From Balanoglossus misakiensis (lineage: Eukaryota; Hemichordata): 64,000 nt of DNA. Shown piece by piece: positions 14,501-28,110 of this stretch. The position numbers were made by a program, and so were the translations under genes. The DNA lies in the NCBI GenBank assembly GCA_040954595.2, contig CM082591.2, forward strand, positions 3,224,001-3,288,000, given 5' to 3'. Every line of letters starts with the position of its first letter. Position 1 is the stretch's first letter. The notes beneath the pieces are model-generated. The model did not search any database. It was not told where the DNA came from and saw only the letters and a program-made list of their open reading frames with translations.

Positions 14501-17500
14501 ACATCTCATATTTAAGTAGGAAAGAACAAGAACTCACCATCCTCTGGTGGCACAGATAAAAAATGAAGAAAAACATGCAATGTTAATAATCAAAGAATTG
14601 ACAAAATAAAATAATCAGCGTATATGTAATGCCAAAATTTTAACTTGGGTTAATATTACTTTCATAAATTTTTTAAATATTATAGCAACTCATTAATTAC
14701 TTACCTATGGTGACATTAAATGGGCATTCTGCTGTATTTCCTGCTGCGTCAGTTGCTGTGCATGTCACGATTGTTGTGCCTAGTGTGAAGTCTGACCCAG
14801 GTGCTGGCTCACAAACAACTATTGCACCATCTGAGATCGGAATGTCATAATTCACAACTTCTTGATCATCACCGTCAGTATCTCCAATGGTCATCGGACC
14901 AGGACATGAGATCTCTGGTGGTGTTTCTGTAGATATGATGTTATGGGCAAAATGTGAATGAAACTAGCTTGTGATTACTTCATTCAATATCGTTTCATTT
15001 AGTACAATCATAACTGCTTATCTATCATGGTCACATCTCATATTTCAATAGAAAAGAACAAGAACTCACCATCCTCTGGTGGCACAGATAAAAAAAAAGA
15101 AAAAAATGCAATGTTAATAATCAAAGAATTGACAAAATAAAATAATCAGCGTATCTGTAATGCCAAAATTTTAACTTTGGTTAATATTTCTTTCATAATT
15201 TTTTTTAAATATTATAGCAACTCACTAATTACTTACCTATGGTGACATCAAATGGGCATTCTGCTGTATTTCCTGCTGCGTCAGTTGCTGTGCATGTCAC
15301 AATTGTTGTGCCAAGTGTGAACTCTGACCCAGGTGCTGGCTCACAAACAACTATTGCATCATCTGAGATCGGAATGTCATAATTCACAACTTCTTGATCA
15401 TCACCGTCAGTATCTCCAATGGTCATCGGACCAGGACATGAGATCTCTGGTGGTGTTTCTGTAGATATGATGTTATGGGCAAAATGTGAATGAAACTGGC
15501 TTGTGATTACTTCATTCAATATTGTTTCATTTAGTACAATCATAACTGTTTATCTATCATGGCGTTTTTCAAATGAAGCAATTTTACTGTGCTGCTGTGT
15601 ATAATCTTTTCAAAAGGCTCATAACGAAACTCTTACCAATTACAAGTACTATTTTCAGACTTAAAACTCACTCACATCTCATATTTCAATAGAAAAGAAC
15701 AAGAACTCACCATCCTCTGGTGGCAAAGGTAAAAAAAGAACAAATAATTTGATGTCAATAATCAAAGAATCCACAAAAGAAAATAATAAGCGTATCTGTA
15801 ATGCCAAAATTTTAACTTGGGTTAATATTTCTTTCCTAATTTTTTAAATATTATAGCAACTCATTAATTACTTACCTATGGTGACATTAAATGGACATTG
15901 TGCTATATTTCCCGCTTCGTCAGTTGCTGTGCATGTCACGACTGTTGTGCCAAGTGTGAACTCTGACCCAGGTGCTGGCTCACAAACAACCGTTGCACCA
16001 TCTGAGATCGGAATGTCATAATTCACAACTTCTTGATCATCACCGTCAGTATCTCCAATGGTCATCGGACCAGGACATGAGATCTCTGGTGGTGTTTCTG
16101 TAGATATGATGTTATGGGCAAAATGTGAATTAAACTAGCTTGTGATTACTTCATTCAATATTGTTTCATTTAGTACAATCATAACTGCTTATCTATCATG
16201 GCGTTTTTCAATGATCCTATTTATTGCGCTGCTGTTTCTTAATCTTTTTGAACCACTCATTGATTTATTTTTTTCAAGTTGCAAGTTCTATTGTCTTGTG
16301 AAAACTTACTCACATCACACATTTCAGAAGAAAAGAAACAGTGACTCACCATCGACTGTTGGCAAGGGTAGAAATTGAAAGAAATGATATTAACAATCAA
16401 AGAATCTATAAATTATTTTAACCAGCAGATTTTAAATGCACAATAATCAGAACCATACTTTTAACTTGGGTTAGTACTTCTGTGTTACAAGTTCTTCAAT
16501 ATTAAAGCTACGTGTGTCATGTGGGTCAAAACACACGTGTGTACGTATTATATGGACGAACAAAATGAAAGTCTTTAGTTTATCATTTCAACAGTAACAC
16601 ACGGTCATGTAAATACCTCTCTTAATTTGGACATAGGATATTGCTCACCTATGATTATAGCAAATGCACACTGTGCTGTATTTCCCGCTGCGTCGGTTGC
16701 TGTGCACGTCACGGTTGTTGAGCCAAGCATGAACTCTGACCCCGATGGAGGAGCACAAACAACGGTTGCCCCAATTGAGATCGGAGTGTCATAGGTTACC
16801 AAATGCTTGTCGTCACCATCAGTATCGCCAAATGTCGTAGTATTCGGACATGAGATCTCGGGGGCAGTTGCTGCAAGTGTTAAATAAAATGTTTCTTGTT
16901 ATTAAAACAGTGTTAAAGAGAGTCATAGCATTGAATGAAGTTACTTATCTCTCTGTGACAGTCATAAACATATAAACTATAGACAGTGGGTATTTGAAGA
17001 AGCTAAATCTATATATAACAATTTGGTGGGATAATACCCTATTTCTAAACATGTGTTAAGCCATCTTTAGATGTAATTAAAGTATTCATCACTTACCATC
17101 CACTGCCGACATTAAAACAGGAAGTGTGGAAAAGAAAGAATTAAACATGTTTAATGAAAATATAATATTGTGTTTCTCACGTCAACCACCTTATGCTCTT
17201 TTTAAAACATAAGATATAATGACCTTAAAATGTAGGCACCAATATTAGAACTACATAAATCTTTAACTTGTGGTTTATCTATGCAGTCACATTGCATGTA
17301 GTTAAAAAAGCGTATTTATGTGAATATAAGTAATACATTGATGATTAATCTATACACCCAAAATCACTGTTAACTGTCTGATATAAAGTGAACTTATTTC
17401 CTTCCGGAAACGTTAAGGCAGTACCCTCCCCAGCATAATCCGAGCAAAAGTGGTTACCTATGATGACATCAAATGAGCATTCTGCTTCATTTCCTGCATC

Positions 17501-20500
17501 ATCAGATGCTTTGCATGTCACAGTTGTTGTGCCGAGCGTGAACTCTGACCCAGGTGCTGGCTCACAAACAACCGTTTCACCACCGTCTGAGATTGGAATG
17601 TCATAGGTCACGACTTCTTTGTTATCACCGTCATAATCGTGCACGGTCATCAGAAGGCGGCACGTGAACTCTGGTGGTGTTTCTGCAGATGTGATATTAC
17701 ATGGGGTTTAGTAGAGAGTTAGCATGTGATCGTATACACAGTCATGTAAATGTATTTGGATCCAAGACATTGTAGAAAATAACCTTATATACCTCTTAGT
17801 AATCACATGAATATGTCATACGTTTACGTCAGAATTATATATGGTCAGCTCAAATTAAGGAAAGATGTCAAATGGTCACAACGCCTTACTGATGATGTGG
17901 ATGTGTATAATGTTAAGATATAACAATATTTATGAAATACTTACTATCCACTGTTGTTGACATGAAAGAAAATGAGAAAAAGGGTATGTTTGAAATATGG
18001 AAAAATATGCACAGAAATCCCTAAGACCACCTCAGCTTATATGGAGACCAGTATAAAATGTCCTTGTGTAATTTTGGTAACAATGAAAATGATTTCTGAG
18101 TGGCTATTATCGCATCCTGTTTTTTTGCCATTGTGTTAGCCCACCCTCGTTACCTGTTGGTATTTAAACAGTTTTTTTGTGACAATCTACATTCGGACTT
18201 CCCGGTTCATTGTATCTTACCTATTGTTACATTAAATGAACAGTCTGCGGTATTTCCCGCTGGGTCTGTTGCTGTACACATCACGGTTGTCGTGCCATAG
18301 TCGAAAACAGATCCGGATGGAGGGGAGCAGTCGACACTCACGTAACCAGAGTTGTCACTAGCATCAAGATTGTAAACCACCCGTTCTCCATTACCATCTA
18401 AATCGTCTTGAATTATGTTGACTGGACAGAGTATTTCCGGGTTTGTTTCTTGGGTAAAGAGAATATGTTATTTTCATTAGGCAATTGTTGTAAAAGTATT
18501 ATACAAAAAATGAATATAATAATTTCTAATGCACCCCCCCCCCCCCTGAATGTGGTCCTCATTGTGTACACATTCATAACAGTATGGACATGATATGCAC
18601 AACATAATCCACAAGCATCAAGAAGTCTCCTATCCTTGTGCTCATTCCTTAATTTTAAAGATTCTCAAATGCTTAAAACACTTACCATCAGGTGGACATG
18701 GATCTATTAAAAATAGACAGAAATATAAGTGTGGTTAAGAAAGTGTATAATTGAAACTAAATGTGTTCTTAACTTTCAATGTATATCCTAACTGTTGACC
18801 TGCATGGCTGCTTGCAACAAAATGCTCCATCATTTGCAGTGGTAGAGGCCTTATTGAAGATGGAATTTCAGTGCTTAATATTGTCTTTCATCCAAAACTA
18901 ATCGAATCTGGTAGTGAGATGTTAAATGAAACATTTCTGTCTGCGGCCAGAATATCAAATTATGGTTTTCTTTTATCGGCACATGGGTATGTCCATGTCT
19001 AGACTATCGTGTTCATACAATATGCCATTCACACTCTTATACTTCACCTCTGCAGTTGCCCTCGTCGTCATTTCCGGCAGCGCAATGACACTGTCTGACA
19101 CCGTCCACGATGGTACACACTTCCAATTCAGCACACGCATGTGCACTGCAGGATACAGCATTGTTACCAGCGCAGGTACACAACTCACTGCAGTCAAGGT
19201 TGAACCAACTGTCCCCAACCTTAAAACCGGAAGCAATGTAATTAAAAACAGTCAGGTCAACAAGGCAGTTGTAAAATATGAAGACAACACAACAGAAAAA
19301 AACAGTCATATTTGAAGGGAGTTACTCACACTCCAGTACTGGCCGTCTACCACACAGCCACAGTCATTGGCTGGAACACAGTCTAGGCCATCCAGAACGT
19401 AACCTTCATCGCAAACACAGTCCTCAACGCACGGCTCATCACAATCGTCCTGGCCGGCGCAGTTTGCAGGACATGGGGAAACACAATCCGAGTATTGGGA
19501 GTTGGGAGGACATTCAACACCTTCAATGGGATTTAAAACAAAACAGAAGAATGTCACGATGGAAAGACAACAATTTGATCTTCTCTTGTATTCTTAAGTT
19601 TGAATGGTATCAGGAAGGTTACTATGAGGATTGTTAGTATCAAAGGAACGAAAGGTGTTCAGTTGGTACAATTAATGTCGAAGGTGTAGCTCATCTGTTG
19701 TTGTATTTTCTCTCTATATGTTTTTTTTTCAATTACAAATTGATGAAATGCCCAACATTAGAGCCTAATGATAAAGCTTATATGTGTACAGTTACAACTG
19801 CTAGTTTGTTTTAAAAGTCCAGACCTTAACCCAAGAGCGGGTTATAATGGTTGTTACTCTTCAAAAAACCAAGCAGAATATCCCTTAATAACAATTTGAG
19901 TCCATGCAAACTTACTGCAGTTCGTGCCCAGTCTGTAATTGGGCAAATTCACGCCTGCATCTTTGCAGTCGGCGAAGTAACCGTCATATTGAAGGCACAA
20001 CATCGCTCCAGTCAGGCATAAATCGTAGACACAGTCGTCGAAGTAGGGATCGGGGTCCACTACGCTGTGGCAGTCAGCAAATGGGCCTTTGGTGTTGGTT
20101 ATTCGGCCGCAGAGGTCTAGAGTTCTGTACGGTTTGGTGTCCTCGCAAACGGGATCTTCCGGAGCATCAGGACAACTGCCACAAAACACAAATATCATGC
20201 ATAGTAGTATGTCGATCGATGTCCTAGGTGACAATTCATTTTTGGAAGAAAACCATAATGATCATGCCTCACCTTTCGTAAACCTTCCAACTGTTTCCGA
20301 ATTCCCTTCTCGAGGTCGTCACCGTTCCGTCGGGCATGGTGAAATCGTTGCTGGGGTCGGCGTCGCACGGCCCGCACAGCCCTCCAGTAACACCAACATA
20401 GGCATCGCTCATGCGAATCCTGGCCTTGTGAGAACCGTTCCACGTGACTGAAATCTTGCCGCGATATTTGAAGAGGATGTTCCTCCCTCTCTTTCGGATA

Positions 20501-23500
20501 ATGTAATACTCTGCAACATAGGGTAGAGACACTTCCTCTCCATTGACCTGAAACAAAATCACACCGTCGGTTTTTTTTACCGTGGAAATACTCAACGAGT
20601 ACTTCTAGACACCGGCTTTGTGGCGATATCGTGTACACTGTACCAGTTTCAGGAAAAGCACACCTATCTTTTATTCACTTTGACTCGTGCAAATCTAATA
20701 GAATTTGGTTCAACTGATTGTAAAGTGAGAACTAGTTTAGTTCACTCTAGCTACCATTGTTGTCAAAACAGAACATTGATCCAAACAAAGTTGGTCTGGG
20801 AAGTTCTTCGTTATGTCTAAGATTTCAGTCATGCAGTTTCATGGTATGGATAAATCTTTAAGTGTCCCCAGACAAGTTTTGGTATATACATTCTATCTAA
20901 GAAAAGTAATGTTGTGATGTAGAAGACATACCCTAACAATTCTTCCTCGCAAAAGTTCAATTTTAGCGTCCTGCAGGTAGATGGTAATCTTGCGTGTGAC
21001 AGTCGTGGATGGTCGACGAGGCGAGGGCTCGTTGGTCCCATCAATGCGGAATTCTGGGTAAGGCCCGCTCTTGTCTATGGCAAGTGTGTAGGTGCATCTG
21101 CCTTGAAAATTCATTCTCCTTCGGTCATATGTCATGTAGTGTGGATCCCCAGATGCATCACATACGCAAACTGTTCAAAGAGAAGAATGGCAGCATTGTA
21201 CATTAATTAATGTAAAATCTACTTGGGTAATGATATGGTGCTGCAATGGTTATTTAATGATACTTACAGCATTCAACCACTACATTGAATGAGCAGAAAA
21301 CACTGTTGCCGGCTGCATCAGTCGCCATGCACATCACTTCTGTTGACCCGCAGGGGAACACGTCACCAGAGTTATGTGTACATGTCACATCCGCCGAGCA
21401 TTCACTGTCAGTGGTTGTTGGGGGTGTAAACTCCACAGCAGCACCCTGCAGACCGTCCACTCTCCTGTGGATGTCAGCCGGACAGTCGCTCATGGCAGGT
21501 GGGTTGTAGTCTGGCAAAAAAAGAGAATGGTGGGAGTTGGTCAAAATGGCGGGAAACAGTATCTAATATTTGGAAAAAGACCATGTGATTACTGACATCA
21601 CCAGTGCATCTACTAGAACAGTTCATCCACTCATACACTCCATTGAGCTCACAGGTGCACTCACCACAAATCACGGTTATTGTGAACGTGTTTGATGCAG
21701 AGTTCCCTTGGTCGTCAAATGCTGTGCACGTCACGTCTTTCTGTGTACCACAAGGTACAGAAATGCCCGACATATCCGTGCATGTGACCTGTACATTGCC
21801 ACAGTTATCGGTAGCTGCAGGCATGGGCCATGATACTGTCTCACCGTCGCCTTCACAGTCCAGCAGGATCTGGTCTGGCAAACACTCCAGTTTTGGTGGT
21901 TCGGTGTCATCTGCAAAACAAATACAATCTATTCAAGTGGTCTATCTTTTGAGATTCGAATACGCATCAGTGTTGTTTGTTTAAAATCTGTTTTGTCTTG
22001 TTCGCATGTGTCCTTCCCCGGAGGTAACATTTGCAGCTACAAAACTCTGCAAATATAGCGCTTCTACAGAACTGATCTTAGACACTGAGTAACGCCACAA
22101 AAAGTCTGTTGTGCTTACTACACTGGACGTTCACAGTAATGGAACACTGCGCTGTCAGGCCAGCCAAGTCGGTGGCAGTGAATGTAACCTCAGTCGAACC
22201 GGTTGGAAACTCATAAAACTGGTCGTGGCTTGAGGAGATATCTACGCGACCGCAGTTGTCTGACGCAGTCGGAGGTTTCCAGCACACTTCAGAACCAGTG
22301 CAGCTGCAGTCCAATGCCAGGTGCACATCATCGCCACATTGGATGGTCGGTGGTTCAACATCTGTCGGGGTGAAAAAAATGACCACATTATCGATTGTAC
22401 TTATCCAGTAAGATGAAATAACAATTTGTGTCGAAGATAAAGCTATAATGAATTGCCTACTGAATATACCCGCTCCAGTCAGGACTTCAGCTGTCACTGT
22501 TTGTGTGCCATCTGCTATGTGGAATTATAGCTTGATTTGACTGTCAAGAGTCAAACTTATCACTCTGTCTATCTGTCTCTAATTCTCCCTGTCTCCGTAA
22601 ATCTATTGTGTATTGATGCCCCGCTCTCCGAGAAATGTCACAAATCCAATACAGATTAACACGTGTCTGTAAGCCACTATCTATAACCACTAAGGCAAAA
22701 CGATTTTGTCAAAGACATACCAATGCAGGAGACACCATCAGGAGCAAGCTCATAACATCCTGTGCAATTGCAACTGTTCGTCCCTGGTCCAGTTGATACA
22801 CATATATCTTCGCACCCGCCGTTGTCAACTAAGCAACTGTCGGTACCTATTTGTAACAAGATTTACAATCATGAAAACCACTTGAAAGATAGGGGAAAAT
22901 TACACATCATGAATGATCGTCCCATTTTGCTCCTTTGCAATTAGTAAAGTCATGTATGCCACCATAGGTGGTGTGAGTGATGTGTAATACAGAAATGAAG
23001 AAATATAAGTTGAAAAAGACTTGACTTAATATTTATTCAAAAGCAGAGGAATCAATGACTTACTGCTGCATGTGAATCCATCTGCATTCAGATAATAACC
23101 TGTGTTGCAATGACACGTATATGATCCCTCTGTGTTCGAGCATGTTTGTTCACAGTTGTCGGTGCCGAGCATGCACTCATTGATGTCTGGAAGGGGAGAA
23201 AATATTATTAAATATTTGCACATATTTAGAAACCATCTATTTGGTGGGTAAACTGTTGGCATAATTACCCAAGCTTAGTGGAGAATTATTGACATGTATT
23301 TCAAATGATGTATATGACTAGCAACTTCAGAGGACTTGAGCAAAAGCATCAAACTGGTTTGGAAACAAGTTTAGTCCGCCAAGTGGTGCTTTTCTAGTTT
23401 GCATGCAGCAATCATTGTTATTTTTGGTGAAGTTGGTCATCTTACCGATACAGGAAACTTGGTCTGAGTCGAGGTTGTAGCCATCGTCACACTGGCAAAC

Positions 23501-26500
23501 ATAAGTCCCCACTTCGTCGACACAGGTGTGATCGCACCCGCCATTATCTGTAGCACATTCGTCTATGTCTACAAATAATTGAAATGGAACCATTCCATAT
23601 TAGCAATAGTTCGCAAAACCCCTGAGTTACATGGTTATGGGAGTGCAACACACATTCTTGTTATTGCGGATTTCCATTTGATGGGACGGGGGGTCGTTTC
23701 TGTGTTGCTCTTACATGTACCATGAAGAGAATTTCTGTTCCAAAAAATCATCCACCCACCCCCGAAATCACATGGTTCTCCCCTTAGAGGACACCGTGGC
23801 ACTTACCATCACAGGAGTAGCCGTCTACACTCAAAGTGAAACCAGCCACACATTCACAGTGGAAGCTACCTGGATCGTTGACACATATCTGCTCGCATGA
23901 ATCGAGGCCCAACTCACATTCATTTATATCTGGCAAACAGATCAAAAGGGATAAGCACAAGAATGTAAATCTCGCTGTCCACTTGTCTCTGTAACTTGCA
24001 CTAACATGCATTGATTACATGACACTAATTGTGATTTTAAAAATCGCGAGCACAGGGTAGTCATGCACATTACGGATTTAGAGTTGAATAATATGAACTC
24101 AAACTTTAATACTGTAATAAACAGTGGCTTATTATCAACCATTATCTTACCATCACAGGCAGTGCCATTGAGGACGTATCCAGGGTCACATAGACATTCA
24201 AAGGATCCGATGGTGTTGCGGCATTCATGTTCGCAGTCATGATTTCCAGTCAAGCATTCGTTCTCGTCTGCAAGGTAAGCAATGGTGCTGTACATGATTC
24301 AGTCGATACACGGGTTTGGTCTTGTAGTAGATTACTGAACACTATATCATTAAACTTTCTTTCAATGAGGTTTGACAAAAATATATATGATAACATTCAT
24401 ATATCAATATACATACATACATTCATACATACAAACATACATACATACAAAAATTGCACACAATAAACATGTAACATAGATGTACATGTAGATACATGCA
24501 TGTATAGTTGAACTCTTCAAATTCTTACCCCTGCAATTTTTTCCGTCATCTCTGAGCACGAAACCAGGAGAGCATGTGCAATGGAATGAGCCTACATCGT
24601 TGTTACATATGTCCTCACAGCCACCATTGTTGACCAGGCATTCATTTGCATCTGTGAGCAAGATCAGACAAAATCTTGTGCTTTGTAAGCGAATTTAGCG
24701 CTATTGGATACACCCCATGTTAGTATTTGTCGGAACTGTAATCGATTGTGATATCGATTGGTGTTTAAATTGGATTTAAACAGTAGAGTATAAAACTGCC
24801 ATTTCACTACCTGCATACCATTGACGTTTCATGCACTGCTACTATGCATGACGAATTGCAATACTACGTACCAGTGCACGTGGCGTCATCGGATTCAAGT
24901 TCATATCCTGCAGGACAGGAGCAAATGACCTCATCTCCGATTGCAGTGCAAGAGTGGGAGCATCCGCCATTTCCGGAACTGCAAGCGTCAACTACACAAA
25001 AGATAAGAGTTAGACAATCGAATTACTGTGATCAATTCTGAGTGTTATTTGGCAGCTATATGTACATTATTTAAGCGTGGTTTTATGCATAGGTAACATA
25101 AATAAGAAAATTATTTCTTACTTAATGACAATTATGAAACATATCAACTCACAGTTTCCACAAGTTCTGAAAACAAAACGCCCTTTCCTTTTACAGTTGG
25201 AACGATTGTCGATGTTGGCCAAAAGTTTCTCGCTTGAACCGCTTATGGTCTTGAATCTGATGTTATCACCGGCGTCTACTCCAGCTTGGGGTTGGGGCTG
25301 ACAATCCGAGTCAATGAAAAAACATGTATTGTGTTAGATTCAAGTGAAGTTGACGAGATTCTACGTTGTTCTCACATGCCAGTAGGAACTGCTGTCGTGT
25401 GAGAACTACATACATACATACATACATACATACATACATACATACATACATACATACATACATACATACATACATACATACATACATACATACATCAAAA
25501 GGACTTTTAGAGCGCCAAACTCCACTGCAATAGTGTTCAATAGCGCTTTACAATGTCAAAAAAACAATGTAAAGTTATTGTTAATAGGCTCTGTTAAACA
25601 GATAGGTCTTGATGTGTTTCTTGAAACTGTCAAGGCTAGGTGACTGGCGTACTTCTATTGGAACACTGTTCCAAACGTACACACACATACATACATACAT
25701 ACACACACAGACACTCATACATACATACATACATACAAACATACATACATATGTCAACTTGTCATCGTCTATCCAATTTCACTGGCGCAAACCTTTGAAA
25801 GGAAATTTAAAATGTGTACATTTTTGTAAAATTCATGTCAAGTACAATTTATAGGGTTGTATTATACTCACGGGAGAACCACTCCATGTAACCTTAGGAT
25901 AGTTGTAAATGGCATAGCTGCAGTTACCGCCTTCAAGCATCACGACTTGATATGTGTTTCTCTGAAATGAAAAGAAAAGGACAAGATGGAAATTGCAAAC
26001 TTATTTTTGCACAGTTAATTCTCCCTACCTTAAATAGGTTTTTGCTACCTAGGCGACTGATGAAAATCTCATATAGTCGACACAATTTCAAGATGGACAA
26101 TTTTTCCTAAAGTGATACTGGGTCATTATGAAACTTTGTAACATACAAAATAACAAAACGTGAAAAAAGTTGAATGAGTTTAATATGCTAACTACAAAGA
26201 CAAATTTCTGAGCAAAGAACGTTATGATACATAGTTAACTTATCATTTTTTTTATATCTTACTACAGTGAGTAGTCAACCTTTCACCCATAATGCACTTA
26301 TTATACTGTGAGTTGACCCCCTAGAATAAAGTAAAACCCTACTTAAGGCAGCCGCAATTTCCATGGCTTCCAGTGTCACGGTGTGTTAGGGATGACTCAA
26401 ATAACTTAAACTGTAAAACCAATACTATTTTTAATGAAAAATAACTCACATTATTATAGTCGTAGGTCTTAGCATCAAACTTCGCAACTTCATAGTACGT

Positions 26501-28077
26501 GACTATAATAACGTAATCAGCATAGACATCTGGGTATGTAGCTGAAATAGCCCGGGTGGCTTGATCCAGATCGACAGGATCCGTTGAGTCCCGGAAGTAG
26601 ATTTCCCCGCCGCTGACAAAGTCAGTGTCGTCCCAGTACACAGCCAACATTGGTTTCAGATGATTTGGAAATGGGGTGGGAAAGGAGGACGCTACTGGTG
26701 CAAGGAATGTGATAATACCGTTGTCTGATACCTGCAAGTTTCAAAACAGTGGTTAACTCCAAATAACCCTTCTGTCTCCTGTCCTCCTTGGAGTAGGCCT
26801 ATGTCTGTCTGTCATTATTTTGATAAATTCTAAAACATTCACTTTATTCACGCATAGTGCATTACTTGATTTGCGAGCTGACCAGTCTTATCCTTTTATC
26901 CAAATACTTTAGAATGCTTATCCAAACATTCGAATTCGAATCGACCAGTGTTTCAACATCAAATACTTTGGAATGTTGATCCACGGTTAAACCGTGGTTT
27001 GTCCAACATTCGAATTTGAATCGAACAGCATTTCAACACCAAATACTTTGGAATGTTTATCCAACATTCGAATTTGAATCGAACAGTGTTTCAACATCAA
27101 ATACTATAGAATGCTTATCCAAACATTCGAATTCGAATCGAACAGCATTTCAACACCAAATACTTTGGAATGTTTATCCAAACATTCGAATTTGAATCGA
27201 ACAGTGTTTCAACATCAAATACTATGGAATGCTTATCCAACATTCGAATTCGAATCGAACAGCGTTTCAAATAGTGTAAACGTGAAAATATAAACCCTTG
27301 GCTCACTTACATATATATGATCCTGCGTAGCACTGAAGAACGTAAAGTTCTGACTCAGGTCCATCCTCTGACCTCTGTCATCAAACTTCACAAGTTTTGT
27401 GTCAAGTTGATCGCCAAAATGGAAGAGTAAAGGATCTGAAAGGGTTAAGTGAAAACAGACATTAGTTGTTTTTTTTTCAATTTTAGCCGATAGGCTAAGA
27501 AACACTTCTCTACCCTTTCTCTATGTTTTTAAAAAGACTAAAGCATTTTTTTTCTTAAATATTATTTCTTATAATTCTTTATAACTAAATTATTGAAACG
27601 CGTGTGTTAAATACATGTCATGTCATTACATCATACCTAATGGGACTTCGACGACAGTGTATGTTGCTTCAAAACCAGCAAAATCTGTATAATCTTCGTG
27701 AAACCCATTGCTGTGGAATTCTAGAGACACCTGGTTTTGAGTTGATTCCCAGGTTGGTGGTGTTTCTCCGCACAGTGTAACTTTCGCCACATTGCCGTCA
27801 TGTATCTAAAATAGTAAGAGAGTTTCCGAATCAGGATGTTTATCAAGAAAGTTGCGTGGATATTTTTTTTAAATAGTACACCTGCCTTTACAGAATCTAA
27901 AACGCGTGTACAACAGTTATTAGAGAACGTAAAATGCTTATAATTTTCCAACCTCTTGTAATGATTGGTTAAATACAACAATCAATAAGAATTTGTGATT
28001 ATTACTGTGAACACATTGAAACTGCTAATGCGAAATCAAACGTTCAATTGGTTATTCCGCTCAGTATTTATCAGTGG

Positions 28078-28110
<33 letters not shown>

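Larger units (their letters stand above)
6518..18703 (-). other. Set of 20 candidate 6-nt micro-exons between HYR exons, plus one 18-nt exon
   Basis: Positions: 6518-6523, 7201-7206, 7872-7877, 8406-8411, 9026-9031, 9747-9752, 10279-10284, 10811-10816, 11343-11348, 11876-11881, 12408-12413, 12941-12946, 13473-13478, 14005-14010, 14538-14543, 15070-15075, 15711-15716, 16350-16355, 17097-17102, 17945-17950, and the 18-nt exon 18686-18703. On the minus strand each is an AG acceptor, a hexamer (AGGATG, TCGATG, TGGATG, TGGATA, GAGATA or AGGACG), then a GTGAGT- or GTAAG-type donor. With phase 1 on both sides each adds two residues, usually Glu-Asp or Val-Asp. The Asp falls three residues before PP, giving the D-x-T-P-P start of the next HYR. 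Flanking introns are about 140-500 bases. The pattern holds in copies whose introns have diverged. Splicing itself is inferred. Confidence 0.72.

Noticed and set aside
9382-15458. Separate small genes starting at Met (65 codons each)
   Set aside because: The Met is inside the HYR domain; upstream residues up to the acceptor ([11 protein letters not shown]) belong to the same exon, and each exon ends at a donor, not a stop.
18926-19637. Plus-strand frames of 119-129 codons
   Set aside because: They are the opposite strand of the TIL and Cys-rich exons of gene B, where the minus-strand Cys pattern is clear.
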